Assembly (NCBI RefSeq): GCF_014236795.1
Contig: NZ_CP049017.1
Coordinates: 102,001-166,000 of the forward strand
Direction: 5' to 3'
Origin: Xanthomonas theicola
GTDB taxonomy: Bacteria > Pseudomonadota > Gammaproteobacteria > Xanthomonadales > Xanthomonadaceae
Length of the DNA stretch: 64,000 bases
The notes beneath the pieces are model-generated. The model worked only from the letters and a program-made list of their open reading frames with translations, had not been told where the DNA came from and searched no databases. The position numbers were made by a program, and so were the translations under genes. Every line of letters begins with the position of its first letter. Within the stretch, counting starts at the first letter, position 1. Positions 46,260 through 58,246 of this stretch are shown here, piece by piece.

Positions 46260-46852
46260 ATCCGGTCCAGCAGTATTTCGCCGACATCTACCGCGGTGAC
46301 GATCCGTTCGGCTACCGCGAACGCTGGTACGAGGCGCGCAAGCGCGAGTTGTTGCTGGCTTGCCTGCCGCGCGCGCGCTTCGAGCGCGCCTGGGAACTGG
46401 GCTGTTCCAACGGCGAGCTGACCGCGGCGCTGGCGCCGCGCTGCGCCACGCTGCTGGGCACCGACCTGTCCGCGCGTGCGGTGGCCCTGGCCGCGCGGCG
46501 CAATGCCGGCAACGCGCACGTGCGCGTACAGCAGGCAGAGCATCCGCGCAGTTGGCCCCAGGGCCGCTTCGACCTGATCGTGTTCAGCGAGGTCGGCTAC
46601 TACCTGCCGTTGCCGCTGCTGCAGGAATGCGCGCAGCGCCTGCGCGATTCGCTGACTGCGCAAGGTGTGCTCGTCGCATGCCACTGGTTGCATCCGTTCG
46701 CCCAGGCGCGCATGGGCGGGCGCGCGGTGCACGCTTGCCTGGCGCAGCGCCTGCAGCGACCGCGGCTGCTGCGCTACGAGGACGACGACGTGCTGCTCGA
46801 AGCCTGGGCCACGACCGCGTATTCGGTCGCTGCCGCGGAGCAGCTGCGGTGA
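46256..46852 (+). CDS. NodS-like SAM-dependent methyltransferase
   Basis: The 198-residue class I methyltransferase opens MNPVQQYFADIYRGDDPFGY, with RERWYEARKRELLLACLP next. It has the SAM motif AWELGCSNGELTAALAPRCA near residue 45 and motif II/III LLGTDLSARAVALAARRN. FDLIVFSEVGYYLP, near 105, replaces the usual post-motif. The opening and the ELGCSxGELTxxLAxRC pattern are those of NodS-type proteins, which N-methylate a glucosamine residue of Nod factor. Pairing with a deacetylase fits methylation of a freed amine, but the substrate is unproven. Confidence 0.9.
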   Translation: MNPVQQYFADIYRGDDPFGYRERWYEARKRELLLACLPRARFERAWELGCSNGELTAALAPRCATLLGTDLSARAVALAARRNAGNAHVRVQQAEHPRSWPQGRFDLIVFSEVGYYLPLPLLQECAQRLRDSLTAQGVLVACHWLHPFAQARMGGRAVHACLAQRLQRPRLLRYEDDDVLLEAWATTAYSVAAAEQLR

Positions 46853-47544
46853 TCGCGGTCCTGGTTCCGGCGCACGACGAGGAAGCCCTGATCGGCGCCT
46901 GCCTGCGCTCGCTGGCGCTGGCGGCGCAATGCACCGGCCTGCGCGGCGAGGTGGTGCAGGTGTTCGTCGCACTGGACCGGTGCAGCGACGGCACCGCCGC
47001 GATCGTCGCCGCCCACGGGGCGCAGGCGATCGCGCTGCACGCCGGCAACGTCGGCAGCGCGCGCGCGGCGGCGGCGCAGGCCGCGCTGGATGCCGGTGCG
47101 CGCTGGCTGGCCTGCACCGACGCCGATTCGGTGGTGCCGGCGAACTGGCTGTCGGCGCAACTGGACTGCGCCAGCGACGCGTTCTGCGGCATCGTCGCTG
47201 TGACCGATTGGGACGACTACGACACGGCGATGCGCGACGCCTACCATGCCGGCGCATGCCGCAGCGACGACCACCCGCACGTGCACGGCGCCAATCTGGG
47301 CGTCAGCGCCGCGCTGTACCGGCGCTGCGGCGGGTTCCTGCCGCTGGCCGCGCACGAGGACGTGGCGCTGGTGGAGGCGCTGGTGCGCGTGCATGCGCGC
47401 ATCGCGCGCCGCGCGCAGCCGGTGGTGGTCACCAGCGCCCGCCGCGTGGCGCGCGCGCGCGGCGGCTTCAGCGATTACCTGAAGCAGATGGAACGCAGCC
47501 TGGCCGTGTCGCTGTTGCCGGCGCCGGGCGACGCGCTGGCCTGA
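46849..47544 (+). CDS. Family 2 glycosyltransferase
   Basis: The 231-residue soluble GT-A enzyme starts at GTG 46849 (VIAVLVPAHDEEALIGACLR). It has the nucleotide-binding acidic site VFVALDRCSDGTAAIVAAHG near residue 40, the DxD metal site CTDADSVVPANWLSAQL near 88 and an acceptor-side block GGFLPLAAHEDVALVEALVR near 160. There are no transmembrane helices. The start overlaps the methyltransferase stop in a GTGA arrangement. It is the last gene of the operon and would attach the sugar that the deacetylase and methyltransferase then modify. Confidence 0.9.
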   Translation: MIAVLVPAHDEEALIGACLRSLALAAQCTGLRGEVVQVFVALDRCSDGTAAIVAAHGAQAIALHAGNVGSARAAAAQAALDAGARWLACTDADSVVPANWLSAQLDCASDAFCGIVAVTDWDDYDTAMRDAYHAGACRSDDHPHVHGANLGVSAALYRRCGGFLPLAAHEDVALVEALVRVHARIARRAQPVVVTSARRVARARGGFSDYLKQMERSLAVSLLPAPGDALA

Positions 47545-48277
47545 GCTGTCCGGCGGCTTTGCACCATCGCGCGGTCCGCGCGCGGCAGCGCGGCCGCTGG
47601 CCGGACCCAGCGCGGCCGCCGTGCTGTGCGCGGCCACCGTTCGCCGCCGCGCCGCCGCGGCCGGTGCCTTCGCGGACGGCAGCTGCCGGGCGACGGCAAG
47701 CGCGGCCATGTCCGTCTCATGACGCCCCTGCGCACACGCGACCCGCGGCCAGGGCACTGCGCATTCAGCCGTGCGCGTGGAACCGGCGTCGCCGCGGTCG
47801 CGCCTCGGGATAAGTTTTGTCGCGCAGTGCTGCAGGACAGCAACGGGTGCGGACGCAGCTCGGCGCCTGTCAACGGGCTGCCAGCACATTCTATTTTGTT
47901 TCAATCACTTGGCTCGCAGCGTCGGTCGCGGCGTGGGCGCCGATGTTGTCCACAAGAGGTGTGGATGACATCTGCATAAGGGTGTGGATAAGCCTGTCGC
48001 AGCCGCGTGCCACAAGACTGTCAAGAGGGATGGCGAAAAATTAGGCAGGGCGATGCCGCTGCCCGCGCGCGCCGCCGCCGTCGGGGCCGCGGCGCCCACC
48101 TGCGTCGGCCGCGGACCGGGCACTTCGCCTGGCGCCGCGGCCATCCCGCGGGGCCACGGCGCTCGGCTGCCGGCGCAGTCCGGGGACCGCTACCGCCGCA
48201 AACGAAAACCGCGCCATGCGCGAACCATGCGCGGACATGGCGCGCTCGGGTCGCGCATGCCGCCGGCGCGGCGCAGA
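47545..48277. other. 733-bp intergenic region with DnaA-box-like sites
   Basis: No convincing gene is seen on either strand. The segment 47930-48000 is less GC-rich and holds three DnaA-box-like 9-mers, described separately. The part adjoining katE (48040-48277) is very GC-rich and without recognisable signals. Confidence 0.5.
47946..47991. promoter_or_regulatory. Cluster of three DnaA-box-like sequences
   Basis: TTGTCCACA at 47946-47954, TGTGGATGA at 47960-47968 and TGTGGATAA at 47983-47991 match or nearly match the consensus TTATNCACA on one strand or the other. The last is a perfect box. The genes usual around a gammaproteobacterial oriC (dnaA, dnaN, rpmH, gidA) are absent, so a DnaA-titration or regulatory site is more likely than an origin. 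Confidence 0.5.
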
Positions 48278-50383
48278 TCAGGCGAGCAGGCGCAGCTTCG
48301 GCTCGCGGTCCCATTGGCGGGTCTTGGCCGCCTCGACGAAGCCCTTGCTGTTGCCGGCGTCGAGCACCCCGGCGTCCTTGGCCACGTTGCCGGCCTTCAG
48401 CAGCGGCTGCGCGCCGGCGTCGGCGGCGATCGCCTTCAGGTGCGCGAACGCGTTGCTGACGAAGTCCACTGCTGCCGACTCCTTGCTCAACTGCTTGCCG
48501 GCCTCGGCCGAGAGGATCACGCCGATCGCGTCGAAGATGAAGGACGGGGTGCCGGCCAGTTGGCCGTCGGCCGGCAGCTTCTTGCCGTCGCTGAGCGTGG
48601 CGCCGCCTAGCTTGGGCGCGACGATCTTCACCGTGGCGCCGGCGGCCTCGGCGGCCTTGCGCAGCGCCTTGATCGCGGCCGCGTCGGAGCCGTCGTGGAT
48701 CAGGATGCCGACCGTGCGGCCCTTGAGCGTGTCCTTCATCTTGCCGATGATCTGCAGCGCCGGCGACGGCGGCTGGTCGGTCGGGGCCACCGTGGCCGGC
48801 GGCGCCGGCGGCAGCGCGTCCAGGCCGAGGCCGTCGGCCACGCGCTGGGCCAGCCCGGGGTCGACGTGGCGCAGGTGGCCGACCACGGCCTCGCGCACGT
48901 GCGCGGTCTCCACCTTGGACAGCTCGAACACCAGCGCCGAGGCGATGTGCGCCTGCTCCGGCTTGGTCTGGCTGCGGAAGAACTGGCGCGCCTGGCTGTA
49001 GTGGTCGGCGAAGCGCTCGGCGCGGATGCGGCCCTTGGCGCCGTCCTCGGCCGGGGTGGCGTGGCTGCGGAAGCCGCGCGGCGCCTCGCGCGGCGAATCG
49101 GCCTGCAGCGAGCTCGGCTCGTAGGCCACGCGGCCCCTGGGCTGGCCCATCTGCATCTTGCCGTCGCGCTGGTTGTTGGCGAACGGGCACTTGGGCGCGT
49201 TGACCGGGATCTGGTGGAAGTTCGGCCCGCCCAGGCGGATCAGCTGGGTGTCCAGGTAGGAGAACAGCCGGCCCTGCAGCAGCGGGTCGTTGCTGAAGTC
49301 GATGCCGGGCACGATGTTGGCCGGGCAGTACGCCACCTGCTCGGTCTCGGCGAAGAAATTGTCCGGCCAGCGGTCCAGCACCATGCGCCCGACGATCCGC
49401 AGCGGCACCAGTTCCTCGGGGATCAGCTTGGTCGCATCGAGATGGTCGAACGGGAACTTCTCCGCCTCGGCCTCGGTGAACAGCTGCACGCCGAACTCCC
49501 ATTCCGGGAAGTCGCCCTGCTGCACCGACTCGAACAGATCGCGGCGGTGGAAGTCCGGGTCGGCGCCGGCGATCTTGACTGCCTCGTCCCAGACCGTGGA
49601 CTGCAGCCCGAGCTTGGGCCGCCAGTGGAACTTCACGAAGGTGCTCTCGCCGTGCTCGTTGATCAGGCGGAAGCTGTGCACGCCGAAGCCCTCGATCATG
49701 CGCAGCGAGCGCGGGATCGCGCGGTCGCTCATCGCCCACATGATCATGTGCAGCGATTCCGGGGTCAGCGAGATGAAGTCCCAGAACGTGTCGTGCGCAC
49801 TGGCGGCCTGCGGGAAGCCGCGGTCCGGCTCCATCTTCACCGAGTGGATCAGGTCGGGGAACTTGATCGCGTCCTGGATGAAGAACACCGGGATGTTGTT
49901 GCCGACCAGGTCCCAGTTGCCTTCCTTGGTGTAGAACTTGACCGAGAAGCCGCGCACGTCGCGCGGCGTGTCCACCGAACCGGCGCCGCCGGCGACGGTG
50001 GAGAAGCGGGTGAACAGCGGCGTCTTCTCGCCGACCTCGGTCAGCAGCTTGGCGGTGGTGTACTTGGCCAGCGACTTGGTCAGCTCGAAGTAGCCGTGCA
50101 CCGCGCTGCCGCGCGCATGCACGATGCGCTCGGGAATGCGCTCGTGGTCGAAGTGGGTGATCTTCTCGCGCAGGATGAAGTCTTCCAGCAACGTCGGCCC
50201 GCGCGGGGCGGCGCGCAGCGAGTTCTGGTTGTCCGCCACCGGGATGCCCTGGTTGGTGGTCAGCGGCGGATGCGCGCCGCCGGCGTTCTGGTGCAGTTCG
50301 TCGCCGCTGCCGCGCGACTCCTGCGAGGCGCCGCGCGGCGTGGCGGAGGACGGGGCGTGCGTGCGGGGCTTGCTGGCGGCCAT
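48278..50383 (-). CDS. katE: Large-subunit catalase (HPII/KatE type)
   Basis: The 701-residue clade 2 catalase decomposes hydrogen peroxide. It has a long N-terminal extension (1-60), the active-site histidine in [20 protein letters not shown] near residue 90, and the conserved asparagine in [20 protein letters not shown] near 160. The haem-ligand tyrosine lies in [20 protein letters not shown] near 375. A C-terminal flavodoxin/DJ-1-like domain follows (about 540-701; [20 protein letters not shown]). The start [20 protein letters not shown] is chosen at 50383; upstream in-frame codons lack a better start. It is a single gene. Confidence 0.95.
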   Translation of the reverse strand: MAASKPRTHAPSSATPRGASQESRGSGDELHQNAGGAHPPLTTNQGIPVADNQNSLRAAPRGPTLLEDFILREKITHFDHERIPERIVHARGSAVHGYFELTKSLAKYTTAKLLTEVGEKTPLFTRFSTVAGGAGSVDTPRDVRGFSVKFYTKEGNWDLVGNNIPVFFIQDAIKFPDLIHSVKMEPDRGFPQAASAHDTFWDFISLTPESLHMIMWAMSDRAIPRSLRMIEGFGVHSFRLINEHGESTFVKFHWRPKLGLQSTVWDEAVKIAGADPDFHRRDLFESVQQGDFPEWEFGVQLFTEAEAEKFPFDHLDATKLIPEELVPLRIVGRMVLDRWPDNFFAETEQVAYCPANIVPGIDFSNDPLLQGRLFSYLDTQLIRLGGPNFHQIPVNAPKCPFANNQRDGKMQMGQPRGRVAYEPSSLQADSPREAPRGFRSHATPAEDGAKGRIRAERFADHYSQARQFFRSQTKPEQAHIASALVFELSKVETAHVREAVVGHLRHVDPGLAQRVADGLGLDALPPAPPATVAPTDQPPSPALQIIGKMKDTLKGRTVGILIHDGSDAAAIKALRKAAEAAGATVKIVAPKLGGATLSDGKKLPADGQLAGTPSFIFDAIGVILSAEAGKQLSKESAAVDFVSNAFAHLKAIAADAGAQPLLKAGNVAKDAGVLDAGNSKGFVEAAKTRQWDREPKLRLLA

Positions 50384-50525
50384 GGGAATGCTCCGGGTGG
50401 CGGGATGCGGGCGTTGGACCCATGATCCTTGCCCGCGTGGCGTGAATGCACCGTCGTGCTCGCGCACGCCGCCGCGGGCATGCGATGCGCGTGGGCGTTA
50501 TCGCATCACACGATCGGACACGCGA

Positions 50526-51385
50526 TCAAAGCACGTCCAGCGGCTGCCTTGCGCGCGGCGGCGGAAACGCGCGATCGAGTTCGGTGAGATCGGCGGCGTC
50601 CAGCCGCAGGCTCGCCGCCGCGGCACTGGCGCGCACGTGGTCGACGCTGCCGGATTCGGGGATGGCGATTACCCGGCCGCTGCGGATCGCCCAGGCCAGC
50701 GCCACCGCCGGCGCGGCGACGCCATGGCGCGCCGCCACCGCCTCCAGCGCGGGGTGGCCGAGCAGCGCGCGGCTGCCCCGCGGCGAGTACGCCATCGCCG
50801 TCACCCCGTGCGCGTCGCACCACGGCAGCAGGTCGTACTCGATGCCGCGGCTGCCGGCGTGATACAGCACCTGGTTGACCAGGCAACGCGCGCCGCCGTC
50901 CACTCGCCACAGCGCCTGCATGTCGTCCACGTCGAAGTTGGACAGGCCCCAGCCGCCGATCCGGCCGGCCTCGCGCAGCGCCTCGAAGGCGTTCACCACC
51001 TCGGCCAGGTCGCTGCCGCCGCGCCAGTGCAGCAGGTACGGGTCCAGTCGCGCCACGCCCAGGCGCGCCAGGCTGGCCTCGCAGGCGCGCGCGATGCCGC
51101 GCGCACTGGCGTGCGCGGGCAGCATCTTCGACACCAGGTAGGGCGGTTGCGCGGGATCCAGCGCCTCGGCGATGAGCCGCTCCGAGCGGCCCTGGCCTTA
51201 CATCTGCGCGGTATCGATCAGGTCATGCCCAGTGCCTGGCCCTCGCGCAACGCGGCGCGCTCCTGCGCCGGTGCGCGCCGCTGCCGGCCGAGGTTCCACG
51301 AACCCAGGCCGAGGGCCGGCAGGAAGCGTCCGTCACGCAGCGCGACCTGCGGGACGGGAGCGGGCGCAGCGGGGGACACGGTCAT
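50526..51385 (-). pseudogene. Aldo/keto reductase, frameshift plus stop at the catalytic tyrosine
   Basis: From 51385 the frame reads MTVSPAAPAPVPQVALRDGR, then FLPALGLGSWNLG and EGQALGM, where a shift near 51225 ends it. In the next frame DLIDTAQM is followed by TAA in place of the catalytic Tyr codon, then GQGRSERLIAEALD. From about 51134 the protein continues YLLHWRGGSDLAEVVNAFEA, RIGGWGLSNFDVDDMQALW and MAYSPRGSRALLGHPALEAV to the stop at 50526. Two lesions make this a firm pseudogene. Close relatives are monomeric NADPH-dependent AKR enzymes of broad specificity. Confidence 0.88.
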
Positions 51386-51942
51386 CGGCCGCTCCGGGAA
51401 GCGGGGATGTCCCACGCTACGCAATGCGCGTTGACCGGCGTTGCTCGCGCGCACCCGCACGACCGCGCGCGGCCGTGCGGGTGCGCGGGTGCGCGCGGGG
51501 GCGCAGCGGGCTCACCGCGCCTGCGCACCCTGGAAGCCGCAGCGGTGGACTTGCGCGAAGCCGGTGGCCACGGCGATGCGGCCAGCGCCAGCGCCAGCGG
51601 CGTGTGGCCGTTGGAGCGCGGCCACGCTGGGCGCCCTGCGCCGTTCGGATCGCCGGTGTGGGCGAACGCGGCCTGTATCGCACGCGACAGCGCCTGCTGG
51701 CGGGTGTCCAGCGAGCGGTGCCGCTGCGCACCCAGGGCGCTGAGCAGGTACACCGGCTCGGCGGCATGCAAGCGGCGCCGCGGCGCCGCTTGCATGCCGC
51801 GGCAGCCGAACGGCGCGCCGGGGTCGTTGCGTTGGACTCCGCGCAGCGCGGCCTGGCGGTCGAGAAGGGTGTGTAGGCGCCCACGCCGGGGCCGCGGGGT
51901 GCACGCGGCCGGCGCGAGCAGGGCGGCAAGCGCCGCCGCCAT
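51382..51942 (-). CDS. Putative ankyrin-like lipoprotein (doubtful, possibly decayed)
   Basis: The 186-codon frame starts MAAALAALLAPAACTPRPRR, which has a lipobox-like LAPAAC. It includes RHRSLDTRQQALSRAIQAAF and HTGDPNGAG..NGHTPLALAL, reminiscent of an ankyrin repeat helix pair. Its stop overlaps the start of the dead reductase gene by ATGA. A 40-bp perfect palindrome lies in the middle, and the C-terminus is Arg/Pro-rich and hairpin-encoded. I regard it as a damaged gene for a small periplasmic ankyrin protein, with low confidence. Confidence 0.35.
   Translation of the reverse strand: MAAALAALLAPAACTPRPRRGRLHTLLDRQAALRGVQRNDPGAPFGCRGMQAAPRRRLHAAEPVYLLSALGAQRHRSLDTRQQALSRAIQAAFAHTGDPNGAGRPAWPRSNGHTPLALALAASPWPPASRKSTAAASRVRRRGEPAAPPRAPAHPHGRARSCGCARATPVNAHCVAWDIPASRSGR
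51448..51487. repeat. GC-rich inverted repeat (14-bp stem, 12-bp loop)
   Basis: Arms at 51448-51461 and 51474-51487 are exact reverse complements (core gcacccgcacg / cgtgcgggtgc). The stem lies in the 3' part of the ankyrin-like frame and just upstream of the reductase pseudogene. No T-tract follows on either strand, so it is not a standard terminator. Confidence 0.8.
51761..51800. repeat. Perfect 40-bp palindrome without spacer
   Basis: The left half GCGGCATGCAAGCGGCGCCG is followed immediately by its exact reverse complement. No mismatch occurs over 20 base pairs. It interrupts the ankyrin-like frame. The sequence could extrude as a cruciform or form a very stable RNA hairpin. Confidence 0.95.
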
Positions 51943-52255
51943 GTTTCCGGATCCGATTCGCCGCTGCCGCCTCGCCTGGTCTGTCGTCGGGCGACCATCA
52001 GCGCGATCGTGCGCATACGCCGGGACAACGCACTGCTGCAACGGCAGCGGCTGTCGCGCCACGGGGACGGGGACGGGGGCGCTGGCCATGGCGAGTGCGG
52101 CGACGGGAAATCCGCAACGCCGCGCGGGCGCAAGGCCTGGCCCGCGCCGAGCGGCGCGCGCGGGTCGCCGCGTCCGTGTGCCGGCGGCAGGGCGCCGGGA
52201 CGAAAGACCCGGCCCGCGCACGCGGGTCCGCGACGCGGCGCGCCCGGGCGCGACC
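51943..52255. other. Region 3' of gcvP without a clear gene
   Basis: This 313-bp stretch lies between the gcvP stop and the ankyrin-like start. All frames are Arg/Pro/Ala-rich and unconvincing. No terminator with a T-tract is visible after gcvP. Confidence 0.4.
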
Positions 52256-55261
<3,006 letters not shown>

Positions 55262-55363
55262 GGCGGTCGTCCGGCAGAGGAGGGCACGAAGGGCGGGGGA
55301 CGCACGAACGCCGCCCTCGCCGCAGCGGCGGACACGGCCGGCGGGAAGCGCGCGTCTTCCCCA

Positions 55364-55545
55364 TGCCCCTCTGTCCTTTTGCCTGAGAGTTTGGAAGCGG
55401 CGGCGGGCTGCGCTGCGCTTCGTGCCCCTTCGGCGCCGGGTTGGACCGGTCTCTCCAGAGTCTTGGTGCGGGTGGTATCGGGCCTGAGCGATTGCGGGCG
55501 TTTGCGCCTTCGGCAGCGGGTCGCCCCGCTTCTCCCACCATGCTG
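55364..55545 (-). promoter_or_regulatory. Tandem glycine riboswitch upstream of gcvP
   Basis: On the minus strand the 5' aptamer starts ggtgggagaagcgggg and has the core gctgccgaaggcgcaa and cgctcaggcccgatac. A short linker follows, then the second aptamer ctctggagagaccgg, cgccgaaggggcacg and ctcaggcaaaaggacagagg. These are the conserved GGAGA, GCCGAAGG and CTCAGG blocks of two cooperating glycine aptamers. The element ends about 100 bp before the gcvP start. Glycine binding normally turns expression of the cleavage system on. Confidence 0.95.
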
Positions 55546-55819
55546 CCCGGCGAGTATAGCGTGACCGGCGGCGCCCACGGCGTCCGTGCGGGCAGTCCCG
55601 GCGGCGTCCACGACCGGCTTGCTGAACATGGCGGGTTGCCGGTTCGGCAGCGTGGCCGATCCTGCTGGGGCCGCCGGCCCGGCCGCCGCTTAACGCGGCG
55701 CCCGCCAGGGCTTATCATGTCCCCACTCCCTTTCCCCAAGCGCCGTCCCCCTGCCGGGCGGTGCCGTCGCGCGTTCGCCCGCCGCCCGGCTGGCGCGACC
55801 GGCCTTCCAGGATCCCCGC
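55546..55819. other. Divergent promoter region gcvP / Bcr-CflA gene
   Basis: The 274-bp segment should hold the promoters for the riboswitch transcript on the left and the exporter gene on the right. It is GC-rich, and I see no reliable hexamers or further gene. Confidence 0.4.
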
Positions 55820-57070
55820 ATGACGCTCCCGACGATCTCGACCCGCCGCCTGGCACTGCTGCTGGCCGGGCTGGCGATGTTCGGCCCGTTCTCGATCGAC
55901 ACCATCTTCCCGGCGTTCCCGCAGCTGGCGCAGCGCCTGCATGCCGATCCGGTGGCGATCCAGCAGACGGTCAGCGTGTACCTGCTGGCCTATGCGCTGA
56001 TGGGCCTGGCGCACGGGCCGCTGTCCGATGCCTGGGGCCGCAAGCGGGTGATCGTCGGCGGGCTGGTGGTGTTCGTCCTGGCCTCGGCCGGCTGCGCGCT
56101 GTCGCGCGACCTGAGCACGCTGCTGGCGTTCCGCGCGCTGCAGGGAGTGTCTGCCGGCGTGGGCATGATCGTCGGCCGCGCGGTGATCCGCGACCTGTAC
56201 CACGGCCACGACGCGCAGCGGCTGATGAGCCAGGTATCGATGATCTTCGGCATCGCCCCGGCGATCGCGCCGATCATCGGCGGCTGGATCCTGGCCACCG
56301 GCGCCGGCTGGCCGACCATTTTCTGGTTCCTGGTCGGGTTCTCGCTGCTGCTGCTGGTCGCCACGCTGCGCTGGATGCCGGAGACGCATCCGCCGCAGGC
56401 GCGCACCTCGCTGGCGCCGCGCCGGCTATTGCGCGACTACGTGTCGATCGCGTTCAATCCGCGCTTCCAGCGCCTGGCCGCGGCCGGCGCGTTCAACTTC
56501 GGCGGCGTGTTCCTGTACATCGCCTCGGCGCCGGTGTTCATCATCGACCTGCTGCACCTGAGCGAGCGCGACTTCGCCTGGCTGTTCATCCCCACCATCG
56601 GCGGCATGACCCTGGGCTCGTTCCTGTCCGGACGCATGGCCGGCCGGCTCGGGCCGATGCGGCAGATGCGCATCGGTTTCATATGCTGCGGCGTGTCGAT
56701 GGTCGGCAACATCGCCTATACCGCGATCGCGCCGCAGATCGCGCTGCCGTGGGCGGTGCTGCCGATTTTCGTCGCCGGCGTCGGCATGGCGCTGATCTTC
56801 CCGATCCTGGCGCTGGCGGTGCTGGACATGTACCCGCGCCAGCGCGGGCTGGCCTCGTCGCTGCAGGCCTTCACCCAACTGACGGTCAACGCGGTGGTGG
56901 CCGGGGTGCTGTCGCCGCTGCTCAGCGCGCGGCCGATCCATCTGGCGCTGGGTTCGGGCGCGTTCTTCCTGCTCGGCTGGGCGTTCTGGCGCTGGGAGCG
57001 GCGCAGCGGCAGGCGCCTGCCGCGGCAGGGCAGCCAGGTGCCGCGGCTGGAGCCGTCCGACCCGGTGTGA
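55820..57070 (+). CDS. Bcr/CflA-family multidrug efflux MFS transporter
   Basis: The 416-residue inner-membrane protein has twelve hydrophobic segments. The Bcr/CflA signature is FGPFSIDTIFPAFPQLAQRL near residue 22, the MFS loop motif GPLSDAWGRKRVIVGGL near 66 and the drug-proton antiporter motif C region MIFGIAPAIAPIIGGWILAT near 140. It exports drugs such as bicyclomycin or chloramphenicol in relatives; the substrate here is unknown. It is followed after 53 bp by a conserved hypothetical gene. Confidence 0.92.
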   Translation: MTLPTISTRRLALLLAGLAMFGPFSIDTIFPAFPQLAQRLHADPVAIQQTVSVYLLAYALMGLAHGPLSDAWGRKRVIVGGLVVFVLASAGCALSRDLSTLLAFRALQGVSAGVGMIVGRAVIRDLYHGHDAQRLMSQVSMIFGIAPAIAPIIGGWILATGAGWPTIFWFLVGFSLLLLVATLRWMPETHPPQARTSLAPRRLLRDYVSIAFNPRFQRLAAAGAFNFGGVFLYIASAPVFIIDLLHLSERDFAWLFIPTIGGMTLGSFLSGRMAGRLGPMRQMRIGFICCGVSMVGNIAYTAIAPQIALPWAVLPIFVAGVGMALIFPILALAVLDMYPRQRGLASSLQAFTQLTVNAVVAGVLSPLLSARPIHLALGSGAFFLLGWAFWRWERRSGRRLPRQGSQVPRLEPSDPV

Positions 57071-57123
57071 GCGGCGCCGCCGCGGTTGGGCTATCGTCGT
57101 CGGGTCACCGTCGGGGAAACCGC

Positions 57124-57534
57124 ATGTCCATCCAGTCCAAGCAGCGCCGCGAGGTGCACAAGAAGCTTGCAGAACGCCTGCGCCACCGCGGCGAGACCGC
57201 CGCCGTGGCCAGCCCGATCGAGCCGCACGCCGAACTGCGCGACCAGCGGCGCACACTGCTGGCCGGCATCGTGCGCCGCGACGGCGAGTGGGTGCTGGGC
57301 ATGGACGGGCGCATCGCCGGGCAGAGCGAGAGCGCGGCGCAGGTGCTGTCGCTGATCATGCAGGCGGCAGAGTTGCACGAGCGCGCCGGCACGCCGGTGC
57401 GGCTGGTGTATTCGGAGGCGCTGAAGGACGCCGCGCACGCCGATGCGCTGGCGCGGGGGTTGAGCTTCGACGAGTTCAAGGCCCGCCACGCGCAGGCCAT
57501 GCAGCGCGGCGACAGCGCGGCGCTGCCGGGGTGA
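57124..57534 (+). CDS. Conserved hypothetical protein (136 aa)
   Basis: The soluble, charged protein starts MSIQSKQRREVHKKLAERLR and has LLAGIVRRDGEWVLGMDGRI and AAQVLSLIMQAAELHERAGT. The alternation of helices and short strands suggests a compact alpha/beta fold, but I recognise no family. It is separated from the GNAT gene by only 4 bp, so the two are probably co-transcribed. ATG 57124 is the first sensible start. Confidence 0.7.
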   Translation: MSIQSKQRREVHKKLAERLRHRGETAAVASPIEPHAELRDQRRTLLAGIVRRDGEWVLGMDGRIAGQSESAAQVLSLIMQAAELHERAGTPVRLVYSEALKDAAHADALARGLSFDEFKARHAQAMQRGDSAALPG

Positions 57535-57538
57535 GGCG

Positions 57539-58069
57539 ATGGGCCAGAGCGCGCTCCAGGCCGCGACCGCCGCGGTGTCGCTGGCGCGGGTGCGGCGCCG
57601 CGATGGGCTCGCCCTGATCCAGGCGCACCGCGCCAGCGTCGCGCTGCACCATCCGTGGACCCATCCGTTCACCGACGTGCCCGGCTTCAACGCCTGGTAC
57701 GCGCAGACCCTGGACGGCAGCAACGTGGCGCTGCTGGCGCGCGCGCGCGACAGCGGCGCCGTCGCCGGGCTGTTCACCTTCAGCCAGGTGGTCGGCGGCT
57801 GCTTCCAGAGCGCCTACCTGGGCTATCACGCGATGGCCGGCTGCGAGGGCCGCGGGTTGATGACCCACGCGCTGCGGCTGTGCGTGGCCCATGCGTTTTC
57901 CGAGTTGGGCCTGCACCGCGTGGAAGCCAACATCCAGCCGGACAACGCGCGCTCGCTGGCGTTGGTGCAGCGCGTCGGTTTCCGCCGCGAAGGCTACTCG
58001 CCGCGCTACCTGCGCATCGGCGGGGTATGGCGCGACCACGAGCGCTGGGCGCGGTTGGCCGACGACTGA
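57539..58069 (+). CDS. GNAT acetyltransferase, RimJ/RimL type
   Basis: The 176-residue protein shows the GNAT order. VALLARARDSGAVAGLFTFS is strand 2-3. LGYHAMAGCEGRGLMTHALR carries the acetyl-CoA-binding R/QxxGxG/A-like turn (CEGRGL) near residue 108. GLHRVEANIQPDNARSLALV and RVGFRREGYSPRYLRIGGVW fill the C-terminal half. This is the pattern of ribosomal-protein N-terminal acetyltransferases such as RimJ. The true substrate is unknown. Confidence 0.88.
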   Translation: MGQSALQAATAAVSLARVRRRDGLALIQAHRASVALHHPWTHPFTDVPGFNAWYAQTLDGSNVALLARARDSGAVAGLFTFSQVVGGCFQSAYLGYHAMAGCEGRGLMTHALRLCVAHAFSELGLHRVEANIQPDNARSLALVQRVGFRREGYSPRYLRIGGVWRDHERWARLADD

Positions 58070-58246
58070 GTCGGTGGTTGCGCAGCCGCCCCTGCTGCCA
58101 AGGCGTTGGGCGACGACGGTACCGGTTCCGACGATCGCCATGGCCTGCCGGCCAACGCCACTGATCGTCTTGGCGCGTGTCATGAGCTTTGGGTCGGTGC
58201 GGCGATGGTACTCGGACGACATCCCGCAAGCCGTCTCCGGGCGACG

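Noticed and set aside
47946..47991. Replication origin at the DnaA-box cluster.
   Set aside because: Only three boxes, no AT-rich unwinding element of normal size, and none of the usual origin-flanking genes.
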